This document shows, in pieces, positions 1 through 5,182 of a DNA stretch of 5,182 nt. The stretch is from Bacteroidaceae bacterium (GTDB lineage Bacteria; Bacteroidota; Bacteroidia; Bacteroidales; Bacteroidaceae): contig CAADWS010000024.1 in assembly GCA_900752815.1 (NCBI GenBank), forward strand, positions 1-5,182. Direction: 5' to 3'. A model generated the notes under the pieces. That model was not told the DNA's origin. It searched no databases and saw only the letters and a list, made by a program, of their open reading frames with translations. Every line of letters starts with the position of its first letter. The stretch's first letter is position 1. Made by a program: the position numbers and the translations under genes.

Positions 1-1
1 G

Positions 2-3000
2 GAGCTGGAACCGGAAAACTCGGTCTGGCAGCTGGTCACGGAAATCTCCAAAAACGGAATCGTGGCGGCGCGCACCTGCGCCATCCACCAGACCACGGAC
101 GTCGGCGACCTGCTGCTCACGCTGGCGGAAGGCTACGGAAGCCCGGAGGAGCAAACCACGCAATACGCCTACGACCAGTGCGGACGGCTCAGAACGGAAA
201 CGGCCCCGGACGGCAGCCAGACTCATGACGCCTATGACCTCTACGGCCGCCTGCTCAGCCGGGACGAACCGTGGGCGGAAAGCGGCAGGCGCATCACGCG
301 CTACACCTATGCGCATTCGGGGGCGGACAACTTCAACGACGAACCGGCCACGGAAACGGCAGACCTGCTTCCGCTGGAAGGACACGTCAAAACGCTGACA
401 TCCACCACCTGGAAATACACGACGGCCAACCACATCAAAAGAACGGAACGGCGGGTCACGGGCCTGGGTGTGGCGGGCACGCGCCTGACGGCGGAGGAAC
501 AATGGCTGGCCGGAGCCACCAACATCCATGCCCGCGGACGCACGCGGTTCAGCCGGGACCTCGACGGCGTGCAAACGTGGCACGACTACGCGGCCACGAC
601 GGAGCACGGCGCCCTCTACACGGAAACGGTGGAAACGCGCATCAGCGGAGAAGCCGTGCCGGGACAAAGCACGCGCGCCGTCACCTGGATCACGGCGGAA
701 GGGCAGCGCGTCAGGGAAGAAAACTACCTCCTGCTTTCCACCGGGCAATGGGCGCTCACGGGCAGCGCCGTCTACGAATTTGACACGCAGAACCGGTGGG
801 TGAAGCGGACGGCGGGCAACGGCCGGCTCACGGAACGCGAACTGATGTGCGACGGAGGCCTGCTGTGGGAAACCGCCGAAAACGGCATCAGGACGGACTA
901 CGCCTACGACACGGCGCGCCAACTGGTGGAAGTCACGCGTTCCGCCGTGATGGACGGGGAAACCGTCATCACGCCGGAAACCATCACCACCTACGCCCGG
1001 GATGCGGCAGGGCGCGTGCTCTCCACGCGTCAAGACACGGGGGCGATGACTACCCAAGAAAGCACGGAGTACGACTTGCTGGGGAGGATGACTTCCTCTA
1101 CGGACGTCCTGGGCCGGGTCACTACCTACGCCTACAGCCAGGACGGCCTGACGGTCACGCAAACCGTCCCTTCCGGGGCTACATTCATCACGCGCAGCGC
1201 GCCGGACGGAACGGTGATGGAAGAATCCGGCACGGGGCAGCGGCACGTCATCTACGCCATCGACCTGGTCAGCGACGGTGTGCGGACCTTCACGAAAGCC
1301 GTGTCCGGGGAAACGGAAACCGAGCTGCAGCGCAGCATCGTCAACGGAGCCGGGGAAACCCTGCGCACGGGCATCCCCAACACCGTCGGCGGAGTCATTT
1401 ACACGAGGCGCACCTACAACGCCAAAGGGCAGCTGGTCAAGGAACAGACGGACGCGGGCAACGCGGCCACGACGATGGCCCCGACCCTGTGGGAATACGA
1501 CGCCTTCGGCAACAGAACAAAAGAAACCTGGAAGCTTGCCGATCCGGCCACCGTGTCCAACTCGCGCATCACCGCGTGGAGCTACGGCACGGAACAGGCC
1601 CAGGATGAAGTATACCGCGTTGTTACGGCGACCAGGAACAACGGCCGGGGAACGACCTGCGACGAAACGCAGAAAACGCTTCTTTCTTCCCTCTCGTCCA
1701 CGCTGGAAAGCAAAGTCATTTCCATCGACCCCAGGGGAAACGCTTCCGAACAATGGAGCGAATACGGCCCGGGCGCCGTCCGGACGCAGAAAAGCAGCAT
1801 TCCCACTTCCAATGTCATAGCAACGGCCACGGTCATTGACGGGTTCACCGCGTCGCAGACGGACCATGCGGGCGTCACGGCCACGCATACCCGCGCCTAC
1901 ACGGAAACCGGCGTCATCTACTCCAGCACGGACGGCCGGGGCAACACGGTCACGACGCGCACCGACCTTGCCGGGCGCACGATCTCGGTGACGGACGCGG
2001 CGGGCAACACGACTTCTACCGCCTACGGCCCCTGGTTTGACCAGCCTGCCGTCGTCACCAACGCCCTGGGCAACACGACCTGCTACGGCTACGACCTCCG
2101 GGGCCGCAACACGGCGCAATGGGGAACGGGGACCCAGCCCCTGCTCTTCGGCTATGATGAAGCGGACAGGATGATAAGCCTCACCACGTTCCGGGAGGAC
2201 GCGGGCGACATCACCGCCGACCCCACGGGACGCACGGACGGGGACGTCACTACGTGGAGCTACGATGACGCCACGGGCCTGCTCATCCGCAAAACCTGGG
2301 CGGACGGCACCCATGAAGACACCGCCTACAATGCCCTGAACTTCAAATCCACGCTCACGGACGCGCGGGGGGTGGTCACCACCTGGGGCTACAACTTGAA
2401 GAAGGGGGTCAACAACTCCGTCTCCTACAGCGACTCCACGCCCGGCATCCAGTACGCCTACAACCACCTCAACCAGCTGACCCAGGTCACGGACGCCTCC
2501 GGCTCGCGCGTCCTCACGTACACCCCCTACAACGAACCGGACACCGACGCCATTACCATCGAAGGAGTCTCCTGCCAGCTCCAGGAACACTACGACACTT
2601 ACGGACGCTCCTCCGGCTATACCCTGAAACAGGGAACCGACGTCCTCCAGGAAGTCAGCCAGGGTTATGAAGCCAACGGAAGGCTGGCCAGCGCCGGAAT
2701 CACGCACGGGGGAACGGAGCAACGCTTCGCCTACGGCTACCTGGCGGGAAGCAGCCTGCTCTCCAGCCTCGCGATGCCCGACGGCATCGTCCGGGAACTT
2801 TCTTACGAACAGCGACGTGATTTGCTCAGCGGCCTAGACTGCCGCCTGGGGGAAACCGTGCTGGTCTCCCGGACCCAGAGATGCGACGCTCTGGAACGCC
2901 CGGTCACCCGCACCCAGCGGCGGGGAACGGAGCCTGCACACAGCGACAGCTTCAGCTACAACGGCAGAAACGAGCTCACCGGCGCTGCCCTGGGCGCCGC

Positions 3001-4417
3001 CCCCTACGGTTACAGCTACGACAATATCGGCAACCGCAAGACGGCGCAGGAACCGGCCCAAGAACTCGCCTACGCGGCCAACGAACTCAACCAGTATACC
3101 CGCATTGAAGAAAACGCGGAGGCGCCTTTTGCGCCTCAATACGACGCCTCGGGCAACCAGACGCTCATCAGGACGTCAACGGGCATCTGGACAGTGGCGT
3201 ACAACGCGGCCAACCGCGCGGTGAGCTTCACCAGCCGGGACGGCGCGACAGTCGTGGAATGCGGCTACGATTACCAGGGACGGCGCTACATGAAGAAAGT
3301 AACCCAAAACGGCACAGTCACCAGCTACGAACAATACCTGTACCGAGGCTATTTGCAGATAGCGGTCCTGGACATGCTCAACAGCCGGAACGTGATTCGA
3401 ACGCTGTTGTGGGATCCTCTGGAACCGACAGCCACGCGCCCCCTGGCCCTCGCGCAGGACGCTTCCCTTTACTGCTATGGCATGGACTTCAACAAGAATG
3501 TGACGGAGGTCTTTGACGCGCAGGGAGCTGTTGCTGCAACTTATGACTACTCGCCCTATGGACAGGCGGCTTCCACGGGAGACCTCGTCCAGCCCGTCCA
3601 GTGGTCCGCCGAGATGCACGACGAAGAACCCGCCCTGGTTTATTACAATTACCGCTTTTACAACCCCAGAGACGGCAGATGGATCAATCGCGATTCCATC
3701 GCCGAAGAAGGAGGATGGAATTTGTATGCGTTTGTTGGGAATGCTTCTGTTATATATGTTGATTATTTAGGTCTTGAAGTTGAAGATGAAAATGATATTT
3801 CTTCTGGATTTTCTGGCCTAGTTCAATGCGAGAGAGTTTTCATTCGCAAAGAACTCAAAGCAGGAAAAGTACAAAACAAATTATTAAATAAAATTGGCAT
3901 ATATGATTTTAAAATACGTGTAATTTTGCAGAATAAGAAATGTGTAGGATGCTGTAAAAAGAACGGAAATAAGGGTTTTTCAAAGGCAGTATCATTATCA
4001 TTTCAAATGGAAGGAGAAGCAGGTTCTGCTGCTTTGAACATTTTTAATCTTGCAGAAATCAGAATAGGATGGTATGGGAGATTAGGAACAACAGGAGGTA
4101 TATCAGCAAGTTATAGTTCCTGTAGCAATGCTGTTTCTGGCGGAGGATGTGTTAATGGATATGCGGAACTTGGGTTAATCGCCAAAGCTGCAAGCCGAAT
4201 AGGTTCCTTAGAAGTTGGTGCTAGAGGGGGTATTAACTTTAGAGCTTCAGTTTGTGTGACTACTAATTTGGATAAGTTTCAAGTTAAAGGAAGAGGATGT
4301 GTATCATTGCGTGCTCGTGTTTGGGCTAGTGCAAAAATTTGGCCTCTTGGGAAAATAGACTATAACCATGAGTGGCAAGACCAGTATTGCTCCCCATGGA
4401 TTCAATTATTGCAATAA
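2..4417 (+). CDS. RHS-repeat polymorphic toxin, 5' end outside window
   Basis: Large Rhs/YD-repeat protein. In this family the repeats build a hollow beta-shell that encloses a variable C-terminal toxin, used in contact-dependent competition. The frame is open from base 2, so the GTG at 62 is not the true start. No ribosome binding site supports it, and 20 in-frame codons precede it. Residue numbers here count that GTG as 1 (1451 in total). YD-type repeats run through most of residues 30-1140, for example YAYDQCGRL, TEYDLLGRM, WEYDAFGNR, YGYDLRGRN and YSYDNIGNR. An RHS-associated core covers about 1139-1238, with RWINRDSI at 1206-1213 and DYLGL at 1234-1238. A 212-residue variable tail follows and ends at TAA 4415-4417. 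Codon use is GC-rich up to about 3715 and AT-rich after, which indicates an exchanged tip. No N-terminal PAAR, signal peptide or other export domain can be seen because that end is missing. Family assignment is secure; toxin activity is inferred. Confidence 0.95.
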   Translation, partial: ELEPENSVWQLVTEISKNGIVAARTCAIHQTTDVGDLLLTLAEGYGSPEEQTTQYAYDQCGRLRTETAPDGSQTHDAYDLYGRLLSRDEPWAESGRRITRYTYAHSGADNFNDEPATETADLLPLEGHVKTLTSTTWKYTTANHIKRTERRVTGLGVAGTRLTAEEQWLAGATNIHARGRTRFSRDLDGVQTWHDYAATTEHGALYTETVETRISGEAVPGQSTRAVTWITAEGQRVREENYLLLSTGQWALTGSAVYEFDTQNRWVKRTAGNGRLTERELMCDGGLLWETAENGIRTDYAYDTARQLVEVTRSAVMDGETVITPETITTYARDAAGRVLSTRQDTGAMTTQESTEYDLLGRMTSSTDVLGRVTTYAYSQDGLTVTQTVPSGATFITRSAPDGTVMEESGTGQRHVIYAIDLVSDGVRTFTKAVSGETETELQRSIVNGAGETLRTGIPNTVGGVIYTRRTYNAKGQLVKEQTDAGNAATTMAPTLWEYDAFGNRTKETWKLADPATVSNSRITAWSYGTEQAQDEVYRVVTATRNNGRGTTCDETQKTLLSSLSSTLESKVISIDPRGNASEQWSEYGPGAVRTQKSSIPTSNVIATATVIDGFTASQTDHAGVTATHTRAYTETGVIYSSTDGRGNTVTTRTDLAGRTISVTDAAGNTTSTAYGPWFDQPAVVTNALGNTTCYGYDLRGRNTAQWGTGTQPLLFGYDEADRMISLTTFREDAGDITADPTGRTDGDVTTWSYDDATGLLIRKTWADGTHEDTAYNALNFKSTLTDARGVVTTWGYNLKKGVNNSVSYSDSTPGIQYAYNHLNQLTQVTDASGSRVLTYTPYNEPDTDAITIEGVSCQLQEHYDTYGRSSGYTLKQGTDVLQEVSQGYEANGRLASAGITHGGTEQRFAYGYLAGSSLLSSLAMPDGIVRELSYEQRRDLLSGLDCRLGETVLVSRTQRCDALERPVTRTQRRGTEPAHSDSFSYNGRNELTGAALGAAPYGYSYDNIGNRKTAQEPAQELAYAANELNQYTRIEENAEAPFAPQYDASGNQTLIRTSTGIWTVAYNAANRAVSFTSRDGATVVECGYDYQGRRYMKKVTQNGTVTSYEQYLYRGYLQIAVLDMLNSRNVIRTLLWDPLEPTATRPLALAQDASLYCYGMDFNKNVTEVFDAQGAVAATYDYSPYGQAASTGDLVQPVQWSAEMHDEEPALVYYNYRFYNPRDGRWINRDSIAEEGGWNLYAFVGNASVIYVDYLGLEVEDENDISSGFSGLVQCERVFIRKELKAGKVQNKLLNKIGIYDFKIRVILQNKKCVGCCKKNGNKGFSKAVSLSFQMEGEAGSAALNIFNLAEIRIGWYGRLGTTGGISASYSSCSNAVSGGGCVNGYAELGLIAKAASRIGSLEVGARGGINFRASVCVTTNLDKFQVKGRGCVSLRARVWASAKIWPLGKIDYNHEWQDQYCSPWIQLLQ
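3215..3298 (+). repeat. 84-base direct repeat, copy 1 (inside rhs)
   Basis: Exact match to 5099-5182, offset 1884 bases, encoding residues RAVSFTSRDG through RRYMKK of the intact Rhs protein. The right limit is set only by the window end, so the true repeat may be longer. It lies upstream of the RHS-associated core and of the composition switch, as a recombination arm for tip exchange should. Confidence 0.95.
3476..3778 (+). other. RHS-associated core domain with C-terminal cleavage motif
   Basis: Segment of the rhs gene for residues 1139-1239. It starts at YGMDFNKNVTEVFD and continues through YDYSPYGQ, YYNYRFYNPRDGRW and RDSI to DYLGLE. This is the most conserved part of Rhs proteins. In characterised members the equivalent DPxGL motif marks an autocleavage site that frees the C-terminal toxin inside the shell, with Asp residues of the core acting as an aspartyl-protease-like pair. 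Here D1234 and the RD at 1210-1211 are candidate counterparts. The usual Pro after the Asp is Tyr (DYLGL instead of DPLGL), so cleavage capacity is inferred rather than shown. The last 20 or so codons (NLYAFVGN to GLE) are already AT-rich like the tail. They were therefore probably acquired together with it. Confidence 0.88.
3779..4417 (+). other. Variable C-terminal domain (candidate toxin), Cys/Gly-rich, unknown family
   Basis: Codons 1240-1451 of the rhs frame, 212 residues after DYLGLE. I do not recognise a known toxin family. Nine cysteines lie at 1256, 1294, 1297, 1298, 1354, 1363, 1398, 1413 and 1443, including a CxxCC cluster at 1294-1298. There is a single histidine (1436, in NHEW), which argues against HNH, His-Me-finger or other multi-His nucleases. 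Residues 1309-1432 are rich in Gly, Ala and Ser with alternating hydrophobic residues (for example GYAELGLIAK, SLEVGARGG, CVSLRARVWASAKIW). That pattern suggests a series of beta-strands. A basic N-terminal part (about 1258-1308) precedes it. Position after the core and strong AT bias support a horizontally exchanged effector domain. A pore-forming or membrane-active role is a guess from the pattern and from the hydrophobic segments of the next gene's product. A non-toxic surface domain is the alternative. Confidence 0.7.
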
Positions 4418-4429
4418 TATAGTAACCAC

Positions 4430-5020
4430 ATGATTAATAATCAAAATAAGAAGGATATTGAATGGAGAAAACTACAATTTGGTGCGACTTTATTAGATAC
4501 AAAAGAAAATAAAAGAGTTTTATCCCTAATTGATAATTCTACATATGATACGATAGGTAGAATTCATTACTTCGTAAAAACAGGCAAAGGCGAAGGCAAG
4601 ATAGGAGAAAATAAAATTAAGATACTTCAAATTGATCCACATTCCTGTTGCATTAATACTACAGAACAAGAATATTGCATATATCGGTCAGATAATACAA
4701 AAATTCGACTTTCCTATAAAGCAAATCAATATATTGATTTTTTTCTTCAAGAAGATTTAAATTTTAGATTCATACGAAAAGCACTAGTATTCGATAATAG
4801 AAACCGTCAGTTTGAAGTTCCTATTTCTAGGAATCAAACCATATTGTACTTTTTACGAATGATTATTGGTTTATTATCGTTCGGCCTTTTAAAACAACCA
4901 AAAATGCCTATCATTCCACCTTCTTTTGACGCTGATTATGATATGGAAAAAGCTCTTGTATTTGGAGTTATTGCCATACAAATGATCTATTACCCTTTTG
5001 ATTATGATGACTGGTCATAA
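4430..5020 (+). CDS. Hypothetical protein, candidate immunity protein to the Rhs tail
   Basis: Complete 196-codon gene, ATG 4430 to TAA 5018-5020, starting 12 bases after the rhs stop on the same strand. The spacing suggests co-transcription. No clear Shine-Dalgarno lies in the short gap, and no better in-frame start follows nearby. Cognate immunity genes usually sit directly after the toxin tip in Rhs systems, and this gene shares the AT-rich composition of that tip. I recognise no immunity family with confidence. There is no signal peptide. Residues 1-135 are mixed polar and strand-like (YDTIGRIHYFVK, KIKILQID, EYCIYRSDN, ALVFDNRNRQFEVPI). Residues 138-154 and 175-188 are hydrophobic. The last stretch, MEKALVFGVIAIQMIYY, resembles the buried C-terminal helix of tubby/phospholipid-scramblase-like folds; two membrane helices are the alternative reading. 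The acidic end (DYDDW) is typical of small cytoplasmic partners. That it is a real gene is well supported; the immunity role is inferred from position. Confidence 0.85.
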   Translation: MINNQNKKDIEWRKLQFGATLLDTKENKRVLSLIDNSTYDTIGRIHYFVKTGKGEGKIGENKIKILQIDPHSCCINTTEQEYCIYRSDNTKIRLSYKANQYIDFFLQEDLNFRFIRKALVFDNRNRQFEVPISRNQTILYFLRMIIGLLSFGLLKQPKMPIIPPSFDADYDMEKALVFGVIAIQMIYYPFDYDDWS

Positions 5021-5054
5021 TACACAGCTAGTAACGGTAGGGTTAAGGTGCGGC

Positions 5055-5182
5055 CAGGCATTAATCAACACCTCAACGGACATCTAGGCGGTGGCGTACG
5101 CGCGGTGAGCTTCACCAGCCGGGACGGCGCGACAGTCGTGGAATGCGGCTACGATTACCAGGGACGGCGCTACATGAAGAAA
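5055..5182 (+). pseudogene. Displaced Rhs core fragment (orphan tip remnant), runs off the window
   Basis: Second, partial copy of rhs-coding sequence just after the candidate immunity gene. Bases 5055-5099 align codon by codon with 3158-3202 (QALINTSTDI-stop-AVAY against QTLIRTSTGIWTVAY; 34 of 45 bases equal by hand). An in-frame TAG at 5085-5087 replaces the Trp codon. A 13-base gap relative to the intact gene then shifts the frame, and 5099-5182 is identical to 3215-3298 (RAVSFTSRDG...GRRYMKK). It has no rhs N-terminus and no obvious start signal, so it is probably not translated on its own. Fragments like this are known in Rhs loci as heads of orphan tip modules that can recombine onto the full-length gene. 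Whether another core end, toxin tip and immunity gene follow cannot be seen. Confidence 0.8.
5099..5182 (+). repeat. 84-base direct repeat, copy 2 (in orphan fragment)
   Basis: Identical to 3215-3298 over all 84 bases and still matching at the last base of the window. To its left the similarity drops to a degraded alignment with a 13-base gap, so the exact identity starts abruptly. The abrupt start suggests recent duplication, gene conversion, or purifying use as a recombination arm. An assembly overlap at a contig end is also possible. Confidence 0.95.

Larger units (their letters stand above)
3715..5054. other. AT-rich exchanged tip-plus-immunity cassette
   Basis: A block of AT-rich DNA carrying the end of the Rhs core, the variable tail and the small downstream gene, bounded on both sides by GC-rich Rhs sequence. 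Sample hand counts give 37 G/C of 60 at 301-360 against 18 of 60 at 4441-4500. The left edge lies within codons for GGWNLYAF and the right edge at the start of the downstream Rhs remnant. No inverted repeats, transposase or integrase accompany it. Homologous exchange within conserved Rhs sequence, the usual way Rhs tips are swapped, is the simplest explanation. Edges are approximate to about 15 bases. Confidence 0.65.

Noticed and set aside
62..64. GTG at 62 as the start of the rhs gene
   Set aside because: The same frame is open for 20 codons upstream to the window edge with ordinary coding sequence, and there is no Shine-Dalgarno. An Rhs protein should also have a long N-terminal region before the repeats.
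271..1820. Long open frames in the other forward frames (271-783, 796-1608, 1278-1820)
   Set aside because: They lie wholly inside the rhs coding region, have Arg/Gly/His/Pro-rich products typical of shifted GC-rich codons, and lack start signals.
2834..3619. Reverse-strand open frames at 2834-3139 and 3176-3619
   Set aside because: They are antisense to clearly coding Rhs repeats and core, with no recognisable domains or ribosome binding sites. They reflect the codon bias of the sense strand.
1..3700. CRISPR array or DNA-level tandem repeats in the rhs body
   Set aside because: The periodicity is at the protein level (YD repeats). No regular identical DNA units with spacers are present.
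4395..4429. Possible promoter for the small gene (TATAGT at 4418-4423)
   Set aside because: No matching -35 box at a usual distance, and AT-rich DNA yields such hexamers by chance. Co-transcription with rhs is sufficient.
5021..5054. Terminator or hairpin after the small gene
   Set aside because: No GC-rich stem followed by a T-run is visible in this short spacer.
5021..5182. New gene continuing in the same frame after the TAA at 5018-5020
   Set aside because: The frame is open to the window end, but its first part does not correspond to the Rhs protein. The Rhs match before 5099 is in a different frame, so the open frame is more likely a by-product of the 13-base gap.

Overview
The window is one RHS-repeat (polymorphic toxin) locus. 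It holds three things on the + strand: a very large rhs gene entered from upstream, a small downstream gene in the position of an immunity gene, and the start of a second, displaced Rhs fragment that runs off the window end. The host is probably a moderately GC-rich Gram-negative bacterium. The YD-repeat style and the core ending (YYNYRFYNPRDGRW...DYLGLE) recall RHS proteins of Verrucomicrobia such as Akkermansia. That is an impression from memory, not a search result, and no taxonomic marker is present.

Layout. Positions 2-3778 encode the Rhs shell: about 1,250 visible codons of YD repeats ending in an RHS-associated core with the RWINRDSI and DYLGL motifs. The DNA here is GC-rich (37 of 60 bases by hand count at 301-360). 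Near 3715-3720, still inside the core, composition switches abruptly to AT-rich (18 G/C of 60 at 4441-4500). It stays AT-rich through the 212-residue variable C-terminal domain (3779-4417) and the 196-codon downstream gene (4430-5020). GC-rich Rhs sequence resumes at about 5050. There it is first a degraded match to 3167-3202, then an exact 84-base copy of 3215-3298 that continues to the last base.

How it fits together (inference from the family). The Rhs shell would enclose and deliver the C-terminal domain, released by cleavage near DYLGL. The adjacent small gene would protect the producer. The downstream Rhs fragment looks like the recombination arm of an orphan tip module. Recombination across the 84-base repeat would remove the present toxin and immunity pair and fuse the shell to whatever tip follows. 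The C-terminal domain resembles no toxin family I recognise. It is Gly- and Cys-rich (nine Cys, one His) with a beta-strand-like pattern. The candidate immunity protein has two hydrophobic segments, the last resembling the C-terminal buried helix of tubby/scramblase-like folds. This pair is the most likely undescribed element. The N-terminus of the rhs gene is outside the window, so the export route cannot be judged.
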